A DNA stretch of 64,000 nt from Flavonifractor sp. An82. GTDB lineage: Bacteria; Bacillota; Clostridia; Oscillospirales; Oscillospiraceae. Position 1 is the stretch's first letter. Each line of letters starts with the position of its first letter. The notes under the pieces were generated by a model. It saw nothing but the letters and a program-made list of their open reading frames with translations, searched no databases and was not told where the DNA came from. The position numbers and the translations under genes are program-made. This document shows positions 7,625 to 16,292 of the stretch, piece by piece. The DNA lies in assembly GCF_002159265.1 (NCBI RefSeq), contig NZ_NFHG01000009.1:1-64000 (forward strand). Direction: 5' to 3'.

Positions 7625-8095
7625 TTAAGTGTTATTCAAAAATTTTTTTATTTTTTTAAATCTTTGTGCAACAGCACTTCTGGAACAATGCCAAAGACGT
7701 GCTACATCAATTTGACGATAACCATCCACAAAAAGTAATGTCAATAGCTCCAAATCTTTCTTCGACAGCTTCTTCAATCTCAACAGTAGTTGTTCGTTTT
7801 CCACCGAAGCCAACCATCCATATCGCGTTTGATCAATCTTATCAACATCCCATTGATAAGATAACGATGCAAACTTTCGGAACAGCTGTGATTGACCACA
7901 TACTTCATCATATTGTTCACAAGGTATTGGTTGCGTATGGTTTTGAAAAACCCTTTGACTGCAAAACCATGCCCAGTCATATTCTTTCATGGCAGCAATC
8001 TGTTCTTCGCTCATCCCTGCATCACAATACTCAACTTCTAAACGCTTCCATCTACTATCAAACTTCTTTTTCTCATATCCATAATTAAATCCCAT
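7625..8095 (-). CDS. Sigma-70 region 4-like regulator of the mobile element
   Basis: A 156-residue protein. The C-terminal 60 residues (LKKLSKKDLELLTLLFVDGYRQIDVARLWHCSRSAVAQRFKKIKKFL) form a helix-turn-helix of the sigma-70 region 4 type; no recognisable region 2 precedes it, instead a Trp/Tyr/Gln-rich 90-residue segment. Similar sigma-like ORFs sit next to xis/int in clostridial conjugative transposons. AGGAGG lies 8 bases before the ATG. It may switch on integrase or transfer genes; this is inference from position. Confidence 0.7.
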   Translation of the reverse strand: MGFNYGYEKKKFDSRWKRLEVEYCDAGMSEEQIAAMKEYDWAWFCSQRVFQNHTQPIPCEQYDEVCGQSQLFRKFASLSYQWDVDKIDQTRYGWLASVENEQLLLRLKKLSKKDLELLTLLFVDGYRQIDVARLWHCSRSAVAQRFKKIKKFLNNT

Positions 8096-8198
8096 TATTA
8101 ACCTCCTGTAGATTCAATTTGCAAAATTCACCATGCAAACTAAAATCAGGAGGAGATCGACAACGAGAATCTCTGGGTTGTTTTCCATCCCCAGAAAC

Positions 8199-8237
8199 AA
8201 AAATGCCAGCTGATCTTAAGGACCAACTGGCATTTTT
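8199..8237 (-). terminator. Terminator of the bcr operon
   Basis: AAAAATGCCAG (8199-8209) and CTGGCATTTTT (8227-8237), located 25 bases beyond the uppP stop; symmetric A and T runs. Confidence 0.85.
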
Positions 8238-8262
8238 ATTCGCGCACAAAGAAAACGCATTA

Positions 8263-9090
8263 TTAAGATTTTATAAGTACAACAAGTATACCAAGCACAA
8301 TTCGATACCAACCAAACACCTTAAAATCATGTTTTTTGATAAAGTTCATTAGGAATTTAATTACTAAGACAGATACCGCAAATGCCACAGCCATACCGAG
8401 AACAAGAGCGAGCAGTTCTGCACTTGTAAATTCAAACCCGAATTTTAACAGCTTAAAAGCACTTGCTCCAAGCATAGTAGGTACTGCGAGGAAAAAAGTA
8501 AACTCTGCTGCTGCCACTCGTGAAACTCCTATGAGTAAAGCACCTATAATCGTTGCTCCCGACCGTGATGTGCCGGGTATAAGTGATAACACTTGAAATG
8601 CCCCTATCAAGATTGCTGTTTTATAGCTGATGTCAGAAAGTGCCATAGTAGTAGGAGTACGCTTTTTATTCCAATTTTCTATGAGAATGAATAACAAACC
8701 ATAAAAGATTAACATGATTGAAATCACAATGGGGGTTTGGAGGTAAGCATCCAAATAATCATCAAATAGAATCCCCATAATAGCTGACGGTACACAAGCT
8801 ACCGCAACCTTGAACCACAACGAGAAAGTATCCTTTTTAACAATTGACTGTGCTTTGTTCTTAAATTGAAAGGGAAACATCTTGTTCCAAAACATTACAA
8901 CCACTGCGAGTATAGCTCCAAGTTGAATAACAACAAAAAACATTTCTTTAAATGCTTCGCTCATATTAAGTGTGATAAATTCGTCCACAAGAATCATATG
9001 TCCTGTGCTGCTGATAGGTAGCCACTCAGTAATACCCTCAACAATTCCAAGAAAAATAACTTTTAAAATTTCTATAAAATCAAGTACCAT
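8263..9090 (-). CDS. uppP: Undecaprenyl-diphosphate phosphatase (BcrD/BacA type)
   Basis: A 275-residue integral membrane enzyme that converts undecaprenyl diphosphate to the monophosphate lipid carrier, the step bacitracin blocks. Both family signatures are present: [14 protein letters not shown] at 18-31 and PGTSRSG at 172-178, with about eight membrane segments. Extra copies raise bacitracin tolerance. The start ATG overlaps the bcrB stop by one base (TAATG) and follows AAGGAGG. In this position, behind bcrA and bcrB, it corresponds to bcrD of the bcrABD operons of enterococci and clostridia. The gene is AT-rich compared with the chromosome. Confidence 0.95.
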   Translation of the reverse strand: MVLDFIEILKVIFLGIVEGITEWLPISSTGHMILVDEFITLNMSEAFKEMFFVVIQLGAILAVVVMFWNKMFPFQFKNKAQSIVKKDTFSLWFKVAVACVPSAIMGILFDDYLDAYLQTPIVISIMLIFYGLLFILIENWNKKRTPTTMALSDISYKTAILIGAFQVLSLIPGTSRSGATIIGALLIGVSRVAAAEFTFFLAVPTMLGASAFKLLKFGFEFTSAELLALVLGMAVAFAVSVLVIKFLMNFIKKHDFKVFGWYRIVLGILVVLIKS

Positions 9091-9839
9091 TATTTCAAAT
9101 CCTCCTTTTTAAAATGATGAAAGGTCATAAGAAAACCAACTGCTGATACAAGAATAATAATAGATACAGACAGCAGTGTAGGATAGCCGGTACTCTGAAG
9201 TTTACCCTGCACCAAGAAATAGGTGGCTGTCCACGGATACAACGCTCCCCATTCTTGATTTGAAAGTGCGGCACTTCCCATGACAATCACGGCAGAGCCA
9301 ATCATCGGGGCGACAAATCCTTTTGTTTTCATAGCAACAAACACAAAAGGAGAAACTGTTAAAAACATCAGGATACTGCCAAACAAAAACTTGGGGAGCC
9401 ATACTATTGCCACTAGTAAGCTATATCCCTCCAATGTAAAGACAGCGTCATATAGCCCACAAACGATAAATATACCTGCCCATGTTACAAGGGTTAGCAT
9501 AACAATCCAAAGAAGCAGGGTGCAAAATTTTCCAATTAATAGTTTTGTCCTTGAAATGGGTATGGGCAATATGGTTTTGAGGGTGCTTTCTGTGTACTCT
9601 CTGCTAAACAAGTAAGCTGCAATTGCCACATATATCATAATGTTTACCAGCAGCATGATATACAGTACACTGTCGCTGTATATGTCAGACAAGGTAAAGA
9701 TAATCTCCGGCTTATCAAAATGTGTTTGCAAGGCTTCTATTAACATCAAAAGTGGGGTAGATAATACCCCTGCCACACTAATTAGCACCATTTTTGAACG
9801 CTTTAGTTTTAATAATTCACAAGAAATAAGATTAAGCAA
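9090..9839 (-). CDS. bcrB: Bacitracin-transport permease BcrB
   Basis: An ABC-2-type permease of about 249 residues with six predicted membrane segments. It pairs with the ATPase encoded just upstream to remove bacitracin. I start it at the TTG at 9839 ([17 protein letters not shown]), because GGAGGTGG lies directly in front; the longer frame from 9854 contains that ribosome site inside its first codons. The start overlaps the end of bcrA. Sequence of the family segment [20 protein letters not shown] is typical of NatB/BcrB-like permeases. Confidence 0.9.
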   Translation of the reverse strand: MLNLISCELLKLKRSKMVLISVAGVLSTPLLMLIEALQTHFDKPEIIFTLSDIYSDSVLYIMLLVNIMIYVAIAAYLFSREYTESTLKTILPIPISRTKLLIGKFCTLLLWIVMLTLVTWAGIFIVCGLYDAVFTLEGYSLLVAIVWLPKFLFGSILMFLTVSPFVFVAMKTKGFVAPMIGSAVIVMGSAALSNQEWGALYPWTATYFLVQGKLQSTGYPTLLSVSIIILVSAVGFLMTFHHFKKEDLK

Positions 9840-10749
9840 TACCGCCACCTCCAATCAGTTTAGAAAAGTAGTCCTCTAAGTTTTCCTCACTATCATTTAT
9901 CCTTGTCACGAGCAGTCCATTTCGTGCAAATTCTCGATTGATTTCTCCAACACTTTGGCTAAAGTCATAAATTCTCACCGTACCGTCCTGCACTGTAAAA
10001 TCCGTCATGTGGTAGTGGTTTTCTAAAATCTTTCCGGCTATCTCACTGTCAGATAAATCAAATTGAATGTATTTTCGATTCCTTTTGTGAAGCTCGGATA
10101 TATTCACTTCCTCTACTAAATGCCCCTCGTGCATAACGCCGATAATATCTGCTATCTGTTCAATCTCGCTTAAAACATGGCTTGAGATAAAAATGGTAAT
10201 GCCATGATTGTGACTAAGTTCAGATAAAAATGAGCGTATTTCAACTATTCCAATGGGGTCAAGTCCGTTAATCGGTTCGTCAAGTATTAAAAGCTCCGGC
10301 TCGTGCATAATGGCGGCGGCAATACCAAGCCGTTGCTTCATTCCGAGGGAATAATCGGAAAAGACTTTTCTTTTCTCCTTATGCAGCCCCACAACTTCAA
10401 GAGCTTTTTCTACTCCACTTTTAGATACTCCCCCTCGCAGTTTAGCGAGAATTTGCAAATTCTCATACCCTGTTAAATTACTGTAAAATCCCGGTGTTTC
10501 GATAATAGAGCCTACTTTGCTATAAAGGGTATGGATATTTTCCTTATAGTTTGTGCCAAACAAGCGTACCGTTCCCTCCGTTGGGAAAGCAAGCTGCAAC
10601 ATCATTTTCATTGCTGTGGTTTTGCCTGCTCCGTTTCTGCCGAGCAAACCATAAATTTTGCCCTTTGGCACATGAAGATTTACCTTATCGACAACGGTGG
10701 CTGTTCCGTATCGCTTCGTAAGATTTTCTGTTTCAATGATATAATCCAT
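9832..10749 (-). CDS. bcrA: Bacitracin-transport ATP-binding protein BcrA
   Basis: A 305-residue ABC ATPase: Walker [10 protein letters not shown] at 37-45, signature YSLGMKQR at 133-140, Walker B LLILDEP at 153-159, then a C-terminal extension usual for drug-type ABC-2 systems. The start at 10749 is preferred over the longer frame (37 more codons) because AAGGAG precedes it and the upstream codons run through the promoter and operators. First gene of bcrA-bcrB-uppP. Confidence 0.93.
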   Translation of the reverse strand: MDYIIETENLTKRYGTATVVDKVNLHVPKGKIYGLLGRNGAGKTTAMKMMLQLAFPTEGTVRLFGTNYKENIHTLYSKVGSIIETPGFYSNLTGYENLQILAKLRGGVSKSGVEKALEVVGLHKEKRKVFSDYSLGMKQRLGIAAAIMHEPELLILDEPINGLDPIGIVEIRSFLSELSHNHGITIFISSHVLSEIEQIADIIGVMHEGHLVEEVNISELHKRNRKYIQFDLSDSEIAGKILENHYHMTDFTVQDGTVRIYDFSQSVGEINREFARNGLLVTRINDSEENLEDYFSKLIGGGGIA

Positions 10750-10803
10750 ATTTGATTCTCCTTTCCGTGGGTTGCTGTTCTTGTTTTCGCTGACCACAAT
10801 CTT

Positions 10804-10832
10804 ATTATCCACGAGTATTGCATAGAAGCCAA
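10804..10832 (-). promoter_or_regulatory. bcrA promoter
   Basis: TTGGCT (10827-10832), 17-bp spacer, GATAAT (10804-10809) on the minus strand, about 55 bases before the bcrA start. Confidence 0.7.
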
Positions 10833-10853
10833 GAAATCTACCGTCACAATGCC

Positions 10854-10868
10854 GACACAATAGATGTC
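10854..10868. promoter_or_regulatory. BcrR operator, proximal
   Basis: GACA-N7-TGTC. This is the inverted repeat reported, to my knowledge, for BcrR on the enterococcal bcrA promoter. It lies just upstream of the -35 box. Confidence 0.8.
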
Positions 10869-10874
10869 AGCACG

Positions 10875-10905
10875 AAAAAAGCTCCGACACTTATCGTGTC
10901 AGAGC
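10875..10905 (-). terminator. bcrR terminator overlapping the distal BcrR operator
   Basis: GCTCTGACAC / GTGTCGGAGC stem on the minus strand followed by six T. Inside it, at 10886-10900, is a second GACA-N7-TGTC. Centre-to-centre distance to the proximal operator is 32 bp, three helical turns. Confidence 0.8.
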
Positions 10906-10929
10906 CTATTTTAAAGGGTTTATGGCATT

Positions 10930-11544
10930 TTACTTTGTTTGGGTTTGCTTTATCCAGACAAATATTTTAGCAACAAATAGCAGAAACATAAGGGCGGTTA
11001 CATAGGGTTGTCTTGCCGCAGCGAAGAAGCAGATAAAAAGCGTACTCAGCACGAGAGAGCATTTTGTGATTATGTTGCTCCATGATTCCTTTTCAAAACA
11101 AACACACATCAGTTTCGCTATCCCAAGTGCAATCAAAACAATAAAAACAATCCAATAGATTGCAAGATATATTGGGGTAGTGTCTGTAAATGAAAGTAGA
11201 TTGACAGAATAAATATATCCGTCAACAAGGTTACTATACAACGGCAAAAGTATAAAAGTAACCGCCATCATATCTAATATTCCATAAATGAAACTGTAAA
11301 TTTTTTTCAAGTTGGAACGATTTTCAGTTTCGGCAAGTGTAATCAGTTCTTCGCCCGATAGCAGTTCATCTATGGTCACAGAAAAGAATTTAGAAATACA
11401 CTTGAGCGACTCAATGTTAGGGTAACCCTTGCCGCTTTCCCATTTTGAAATGGCTGTTCTTGATACATATAATTGCTCCGCAAGTTGTTCCTGCGTTAAG
11501 TTCTTTCCAGTCCTAAGCTGTTGTAGCTTTTCATTAAATTCCAT
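10930..11544 (-). CDS. bcrR: Membrane-bound bacitracin sensor/regulator BcrR
   Basis: A 204-residue one-component regulator: XRE-type helix-turn-helix in the first 65 residues (LTQEQLAEQLYVSRTAISKWESG), a linker, then four hydrophobic segments in the C-terminal half. Length and layout match BcrR of Enterococcus faecalis, which senses bacitracin in the membrane and activates bcrABD. It lies upstream of bcrA in the same direction, as in the known locus. GGAGGAG precedes its ATG, which overlaps the end of the small HTH gene at 11534-11731. Confidence 0.92.
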   Translation of the reverse strand: MEFNEKLQQLRTGKNLTQEQLAEQLYVSRTAISKWESGKGYPNIESLKCISKFFSVTIDELLSGEELITLAETENRSNLKKIYSFIYGILDMMAVTFILLPLYSNLVDGYIYSVNLLSFTDTTPIYLAIYWIVFIVLIALGIAKLMCVCFEKESWSNIITKCSLVLSTLFICFFAAARQPYVTALMFLLFVAKIFVWIKQTQTK

Positions 11545-11731
11545 GATTCTCCTCCTGTTTGTTCCTTGTTTTCATACGTCCATCAACGGGTTTTTCTGCA
11601 TCTTTTGGTATCATCCATGCACGACCAAATTTTTCAGTTCCGTCAATGCGATTTTCCTCACATAATTTTTGTATCCGTCTTTCCGATATGCCCCATTTTT
11701 CAGAAGCGGCTTTCACAGAAATGTAATTCAT
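11534..11731 (-). CDS. 65-aa excisionase-like HTH protein ahead of bcrR
   Basis: Small protein (MNYISVKAASEKWGISERRI...) with an excisionase/MerR-type helix-turn-helix and the KFGRAWMIPKDAEKP segment common in small transposon-borne HTH proteins of Clostridia. The start at 11731 follows AAAGGAAG; a longer frame exists but is AT-rich with no signal. Its 3' end overlaps the bcrR start by 11 bases, so it is probably co-transcribed. It is not part of the classical bcr locus. Confidence 0.7.
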   Translation of the reverse strand: MNYISVKAASEKWGISERRIQKLCEENRIDGTEKFGRAWMIPKDAEKPVDGRMKTRNKQEENHGI

Positions 11732-11815
11732 AATATCAACTTCCTTTCGCAAAGAGTATATAATTATTATATACGGAATGACGAATAATAGCAAGTTTCT
11801 CTCCACTAATACGAA

Positions 11816-11877
11816 ATTATACACTACTAAACATAAAATCATACTTCGTTCAAATATCATCACCCGAAATGTACAAT
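11816..11877. promoter_or_regulatory. Divergent promoters for the bcrR side and the XRE gene
   Basis: Plus strand: TTCAAA (11849-11854), 17 bp, TACAAT (11872-11877). Minus strand: a consensus TATAAT -10 at 11816-11821 with a weak -35. The pair fills the 165-bp gap between the two small regulator genes. Confidence 0.55.
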
Positions 11878-11896
11878 GATATAGGATGATATTAAA

Positions 11897-12250
11897 ATGT
11901 ACCAAGATGAAAGAAAACTTGATTTTAAGCCGTTAGGTATAGCGATAAAAAAAGCTCGGGAAGCAAAAGGGTGGACACAGGAATATCTTGCCCAACTGGT
12001 AGACCTTACGCCACGCTCTATTATGTATATAGAGAACAGGGGGCAGCACCCAAGGCTTAACAAATTTTATCTCATTACTACCTTGCTTGACATCTCTGTA
12101 GACCAGTTCTTTTTTCCATGCAATGAAGATGGCGACAACAATCGCCGCAAACAAGTTGATGTACTGTTGAATGATATGGAAGAAAAGGAGCTTATCGTGA
12201 TGGAAGCTACGGCTCAAGGCTTGAAAAAGGCAAGAGAAACTGCGGAATAA
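11897..12250 (+). CDS. XRE-family transcriptional regulator
   Basis: A 117-residue protein with an N-terminal lambda-repressor-like domain (LGIAIKKAREAKGWTQEYLAQLVDLTPRSI, about 14-43) and an acidic helical tail. Divergent from the small HTH/bcrR unit, so it may control that shared region or the element itself. Similar small XRE genes adjoin conjugative-transposon modules in Clostridia. Terminator at 12283-12319. Confidence 0.8.
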   Translation: MYQDERKLDFKPLGIAIKKAREAKGWTQEYLAQLVDLTPRSIMYIENRGQHPRLNKFYLITTLLDISVDQFFFPCNEDGDNNRRKQVDVLLNDMEEKELIVMEATAQGLKKARETAE

Positions 12251-12282
12251 TTAACGCTGTTTTCGTAAGCCAAGCCAACTGA

Positions 12283-12319
12283 AAAAAGTGCGACACCTAC
12301 ACAGGCTATCGCACTTTTT
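12283..12319. terminator. Bidirectional terminator between convergent genes
   Basis: AAAAAGTGCGA and TCGCACTTTTT arms (ending 12319) serve both the XRE gene on the left and the gene at 12331 on the right. Confidence 0.8.
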
Positions 12320-12330
12320 AGGTTATTTTT

Positions 12331-12627
12331 TTATTCTCCACACAAATCATAAAGCTGTTCACATCGGTTTTGAATATCTAAGATTTCTGTTTCGGTTAAA
12401 CTCCTGCGGTTATGAGTAAGTTGTTGCTCTAAAAAATCACGATAGCCATCAAGTAAGGCATCCCGTAAAAGCTCGGGGGCTTTGCAATGTTCCACACCAA
12501 ACCATTGCTCATCTTTTTCATCCCAAATCATAACGGTGTATCCTCGCTTAGTGTTCACCACCTCCAAAACACTATCTTTATTTAGGTAATCGTTGAATAC
12601 TTCTAAAACCTTTTCAAAGGTCATCAT
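12331..12627 (-). CDS. Third, divergent copy of the 101-aa element protein
   Basis: A 98-residue protein (MMTFEKVLEVFNDYLNKD...) homologous to the proteins at 1944-2249 and 17432-17737 but more distant: the TFEKVLE.F..YL start and central W motif are kept, the cysteine- and serine-containing middle is not. Unlike the other two it is not followed by a CD1845-type gene. AT-rich, like the bcr cassette next to it. AAAGGG precedes the start. Function unknown. Confidence 0.7.
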   Translation of the reverse strand: MMTFEKVLEVFNDYLNKDSVLEVVNTKRGYTVMIWDEKDEQWFGVEHCKAPELLRDALLDGYRDFLEQQLTHNRRSLTETEILDIQNRCEQLYDLCGE

Positions 12628-12911
12628 TTTATCAGCCCTTTCATATTTTAGGTGCTTATATGTAAGTAGTTTATATACTTATTACGACTATGATAATAAA
12701 AGTAAATCATCGTGTAAAGGATACGGATATTGTTTGCGAACAAAAGTGGCAAGCAATGCCGGTGTTAATACACTCGGCCCACAGAGGGAAAAATCCTGAC
12801 GTGATTTCCCCCTCTGCTTTGCTTGTTGAGGGCAGCGCCCCCAAGCCCCTTTGAACGCAGAATTTCATTCTGCGGCTACGCGTCCGATGGACGCTTATGA
12901 CCATGACCGGC
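12628..12911. other. Spacer downstream of the relaxase, with a CCGTATC promoter
   Basis: Minus strand: CCGTATC (12720-12726), TTTACA (12713-12718), 17 bp, TATCAT (12690-12695), serving the gene at 12331-12627. The rest (12740-12911) is GC-rich with short imperfect stems; an open frame there (12707-12958) has no ribosome site and overlaps the relaxase end, so I do not call it a gene. Confidence 0.5.
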
Positions 12912-14327
12912 TTACCGCTGGCCGTGGTCTTTTTCTTGTTCTTTTTTCTGTTCCTCATCCATTTTCAGCAGCCGATCCACATTGGCCTTTGCCGTCAAAA
13001 GTTCCCGCATTTCCTCACGGGAACGCCGGTACTCGGCGTAGGTTTTCTTCTTTTCCTCCAGCAGTTTGGCATACTCAGATTGCAGGTCTTTGACCTTGGG
13101 CAGCTTCTTCACTCCCATCTCATCAAAGGCATTTTTTGCCGCCTGATGGAGCAGAATTTCTTGCTCATGTTCCTCCCGAAATTTTCGGGAATAACCGGCC
13201 TTGCGATAGGCAACATAGGTCTCGCGGGTCTTGGCATAATTAACGATATGGGTACGCAGGACGGCGATCTCTGCCATGCGTTTCTCCGTCGCCTTAATCT
13301 GCGCTGACAGCTCATTGTGATGGGCGGTAGCCGCCACCGCTTTTTCTTCCAGCTCTGTATAGTCCAGTAGGTGATGTTCGGTAAGAAAATTCACGGTCTG
13401 CGCCATCTGTTTTAAGTTAAAAACCTTGGCCCAGCGTGCATATCCAGCACCTTTCCCGGCCTGCAATTTTGCCTGAATATCCACCAGCAAATTGACCTTG
13501 GGTGGCTCCGGCTGCACGGTGGATTTCTTGCGGGGCGTGTGCTGCTTTTCTCCAGCCAGCACCGCACGGATTTCTGTTTCGCTGTACCCGGCTCCCAGCT
13601 TGTCATCCATACGGGCTACATTCTTCCAGCCGGGAGCTTTAAGGCGGATTGCTTTCCCGCGCCGAGATACCTCGCAGCCCATCTCGGAAAGCAGTTGCAG
13701 AAGTGTGTCAAAGTCTGCTGGCTTTTGCTCCAGCGCCCGGTCAATCATCACCCGTAGCTGTTCCCGATGGGAGGGCTTGGCTTGTTCGCCCAGCCACTTG
13801 TTGTAGCTTTTTCCGTGGGGCTTGGGGTTCTCCACAATGGATAGTCCGTTCTCGATACAAATGGTGTCACTTAAACGTCGAACAGCTCTGGTGCTTCCCC
13901 AAAAGTTACGGAACTTCCGGTCACAATCCATATTGACCGCCGACCAGATGATGTGATTATGAATATGCGATTTGTCGATGTGGGTGCAGACCACAAAGGA
14001 ATGATTGCCTTTGGTGAACCGCCTGGCAAATTCTATGCCCAGCCGGTTGGCTTCCTCCGGTGTGATCTCTCCGGGCCTGAACGACTGGCGCACATGGTAG
14101 GCGATCACATCATCTGTACCGCGCACTCGTCCGGTGGCGGCAATATACTGCCGCTTTGCCAACAGAAACTCTGCATCAGCAGTGCGGCTGTCACATCCAT
14201 AGCTGGTAATCAATTTTCCGTTGTCGGTCTTTTGGGGATTTGCCACATAGTCAATAATATCGCTGATGGCACGGCTCTCAGTCCGACCCTTGCCGATATG
14301 CAGCGGCATGATGCGTGTGGTTGCCAT
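12912..14327 (-). CDS. Relaxase / mobilisation nuclease (MobP type)
   Basis: A 471-residue relaxase that would nick one strand at oriT and lead it into the recipient. The N-terminal domain shows the three-histidine metal motif HIDKSHIHNH at 116-125 and candidate catalytic tyrosines early in the chain (Y27, Y43). The C-terminal 200 residues are helical and charge-rich, probably coiled coil (ELEEKAVAATAHHNELSAQI...), as in Relaxase/MobA-VirD2-family proteins of clostridial conjugative elements. No mobC is next to it; the nearest is at 17890. Confidence 0.92.
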   Translation of the reverse strand: MATTRIMPLHIGKGRTESRAISDIIDYVANPQKTDNGKLITSYGCDSRTADAEFLLAKRQYIAATGRVRGTDDVIAYHVRQSFRPGEITPEEANRLGIEFARRFTKGNHSFVVCTHIDKSHIHNHIIWSAVNMDCDRKFRNFWGSTRAVRRLSDTICIENGLSIVENPKPHGKSYNKWLGEQAKPSHREQLRVMIDRALEQKPADFDTLLQLLSEMGCEVSRRGKAIRLKAPGWKNVARMDDKLGAGYSETEIRAVLAGEKQHTPRKKSTVQPEPPKVNLLVDIQAKLQAGKGAGYARWAKVFNLKQMAQTVNFLTEHHLLDYTELEEKAVAATAHHNELSAQIKATEKRMAEIAVLRTHIVNYAKTRETYVAYRKAGYSRKFREEHEQEILLHQAAKNAFDEMGVKKLPKVKDLQSEYAKLLEEKKKTYAEYRRSREEMRELLTAKANVDRLLKMDEEQKKEQEKDHGQR

Positions 14328-14382
14328 AAGGGAGACCTCCTTTCCAAAAAAGAAACGGCCTGCATGGTGCAGACCGCTTTTG

Positions 14383-14715
14383 TTATTCTATTAAATCGTC
14401 CTCATCGAGAAAATCAAAATTGTCCTCGATGTCCTCTAACCGCTTCGGAGGAAACCTCATCTCGTATTGTTCTTTTGCCAGCGCACGAACTTCCCGGCGC
14501 TTATCTTTCATTCGGTTCTTCAGCCAGGAAATCTGCTCCTTTGATAATCTCCATGGGAGATTCAGCAAGCGGTTTATTGTCATTTGCTCCGCTTGCTTCT
14601 CCGGCGGCAAAGAAGCACAGGATTTACAGACGTGCGCCGCATGACCTTTGCCGGAAAATTTTTCATTAGCCTTATATTCTCCGCAGACTTTACAATAATG
14701 GCCGTGCTTCTTCAT
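14383..14715 (-). CDS. Small zinc-ribbon protein, third gene of the AbiE operon
   Basis: A 110-residue protein with two CxxC pairs (CKVC at 8-11, CKSC at 30-33), which look like a zinc ribbon, followed by a basic helical middle and an acidic C-terminus (LEDIEDNFDFLDEDDLIE). Its ATG overlaps the abiEii stop by four bases, so it is translated from the same message. AbiE systems are described as two-gene; I know no function for this partner. It may help regulate the toxin or simply be linked. Confidence 0.7.
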   Translation of the reverse strand: MKKHGHYCKVCGEYKANEKFSGKGHAAHVCKSCASLPPEKQAEQMTINRLLNLPWRLSKEQISWLKNRMKDKRREVRALAKEQYEMRFPPKRLEDIEDNFDFLDEDDLIE

Positions 14716-15566
14716 AGGCTCGATTCCTTTTCACTGAGAGCGTATAAACTGCGCACCGCCCCCATGATGATGTTCCACTCCAGATCTGCCGCATAGGAAA
14801 ATTTTTTGCGGTACGATTCCCAAAGTTTCTGCATAACCGAGCTGTTCTCCACTTCCTCAAAAACTTCGGCAGCTTCTGCAAGATGTCGTTCTGTCCCGCG
14901 TTTGTGAGCAGTGGCCCGCAGCGCATCATGGAGAATCTGAGGGTCCAATGTATTCCCATGCAGCTGTTCCAGAATATAAATGTCATAGAAATCTCTCATG
15001 CGGGTGTTGGTGGTAGTTCTGGTAATGATCGTTTCCAGCTTTTCGGCCAGAACCGTTTCCAGATTGTACGCCCAAATATCAATGGAGCGATCTTCCAGCA
15101 TCAGCTTGAAAGAGTAGCGGATCTCCCTGGGGGTAATGGCATCCCCTGTGGAAATGTCAATCTTCAAAGGCGTCACCACACCGTCAAAGGTTGTAGTCAT
15201 ATTTACGCGAATCCCCGGATATTCCGCCTCATCCATAATCTCCGAAATACTTTTCAGCTGGAATTTGACGCCATCATCAAGCGGGACACTCACAATAGCG
15301 GAAATCAAATTCTCTATGTCCTCCACATTGACATTGGCTCCTTTTACAGTAGCGTCCAAATCCATCGTGGAACGGGCATCCAGACCAACCATAGCCGCTA
15401 CCAGCATACCGCCTTTCAGAATAAATTTGTCACGATATTCAGAAAGGGAGATACGCTCCAGAAAACGCTCCATCATGTAGTTCCGCATCAAGAGCTGGGC
15501 GTCCGCAGATTTTTTTCTGGAAAGATTGCGGATCAGATCCTTCAACTGCCTTGCTGTTTTTATCAT
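14712..15566 (-). CDS. abiEii: AbiEii/AbiGii nucleotidyltransferase toxin
   Basis: A 284-residue protein of the AbiEii toxin family (type IV toxin-antitoxin, phage abortive infection). The polymerase-beta-type core is visible: KFILKGGMLVAAMVG about 45-59 and RSTMDLDATVKG about 65-76 with the paired Asp residues, then DIWAYNLETVLAEKLETII, the conserved helix with Lys/Glu after the fold, and MRDFYDIYIL. Family members transfer nucleotides and halt growth on infection. The start overlaps the antitoxin stop by ATGA, and a third small gene follows by the same overlap. Confidence 0.9.
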   Translation of the reverse strand: MIKTARQLKDLIRNLSRKKSADAQLLMRNYMMERFLERISLSEYRDKFILKGGMLVAAMVGLDARSTMDLDATVKGANVNVEDIENLISAIVSVPLDDGVKFQLKSISEIMDEAEYPGIRVNMTTTFDGVVTPLKIDISTGDAITPREIRYSFKLMLEDRSIDIWAYNLETVLAEKLETIITRTTTNTRMRDFYDIYILEQLHGNTLDPQILHDALRATAHKRGTERHLAEAAEVFEEVENSSVMQKLWESYRKKFSYAADLEWNIIMGAVRSLYALSEKESSL

Positions 15567-16156
15567 AAAAGCACCTCCAAATACTGCCGCAGAATTTTTT
15601 CTACCCGGAACATACCGGCATACCGCATCAATGTCCGCAGGTCTTTGTCTTTTCTTCTGGCATACATCTTTAATGCCCCTTGAAAAGTCTGCATCTCCAT
15701 GTTGTTCCTGCTGCGGAGCAGGTCGCAGATGGTGCGCTCCAGGTCATAGACAGGAACTGTATGCCCAAATGGTGTCTGAGCCGTTGTCAGGCCCACCCCA
15801 TGCAGTTCCGCCTTAATGGTGAATACCTGTACGCCCTCTGCTTTCAGCTTGGAGGGATTATATCCGGTCTTGACTGTGACCGTATATTCCAGCGGCTCGC
15901 GGTCTGTCAGATCGTGAAAAAATAAAGCTGTCTCATGGGAAAACACTGCCTGTTCGACCCGCAGATGAAGTAAGTACATGGCATCGACCCAGGCATCCTT
16001 GGAAAGATAAATTCCATGCGCGACCCGCTCCAATTCCCGTGAGTGCACATAATCATAAAAAACAGGCTTAGAAATACCAGCAGATACTACTTGAGCTGTT
16101 CGCAGCATCCCATCCTGTGTTTCCAGCAGCTGATCCAGCTGTTCAAATTGTCCCAC
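15563..16156 (-). CDS. abiEi: AbiEi antitoxin / autorepressor
   Basis: About 197 residues with an N-terminal winged helix (LLETQDGMLRTAQVVSAGIS) and the C-terminal AbiEi domain (TVPVYDLERTICDLLR). I start it at the GTG at 16156 because AAAGGAAG (16164-16171) precedes it; the GTG at 16174 lies in front of that site and has none of its own. AbiEi antitoxins neutralise AbiEii and repress their own promoter by binding inverted repeats, one of which lies immediately upstream here. Confidence 0.88.
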   Translation of the reverse strand: MGQFEQLDQLLETQDGMLRTAQVVSAGISKPVFYDYVHSRELERVAHGIYLSKDAWVDAMYLLHLRVEQAVFSHETALFFHDLTDREPLEYTVTVKTGYNPSKLKAEGVQVFTIKAELHGVGLTTAQTPFGHTVPVYDLERTICDLLRSRNNMEMQTFQGALKMYARRKDKDLRTLMRYAGMFRVEKILRQYLEVLL

Positions 16157-16174
16157 CGTACCACTTCCTTTCAC

Positions 16175-16209
16175 ACTAATATTATAAGCAATATTAGTTC
16201 AAAAGTAAA
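16175..16209 (-). promoter_or_regulatory. abiE promoter with inverted-repeat operator
   Basis: TTTACT (16204-16209), 17 bp, TATAAT (16181-16186) on the minus strand. A perfect 9-bp inverted repeat with 6-bp spacer (ACTAATATT / AATATTAGT, 16175-16198) covers the -10, placing a bound repressor on the RNA polymerase site. Confidence 0.75.
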
Positions 16210-16292
16210 GTGATGAAAATTCGGCATAATTTTACCGACAGCTTAACGTTCAACAGTTTTGGAAATATGAAGTGGCAGCAAAATAGACAACC

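Noticed and set aside
12707..12958. Small frame downstream of the relaxase
   Set aside because: Overlaps the relaxase 3' end out of frame, no ribosome site, basic low-quality sequence.
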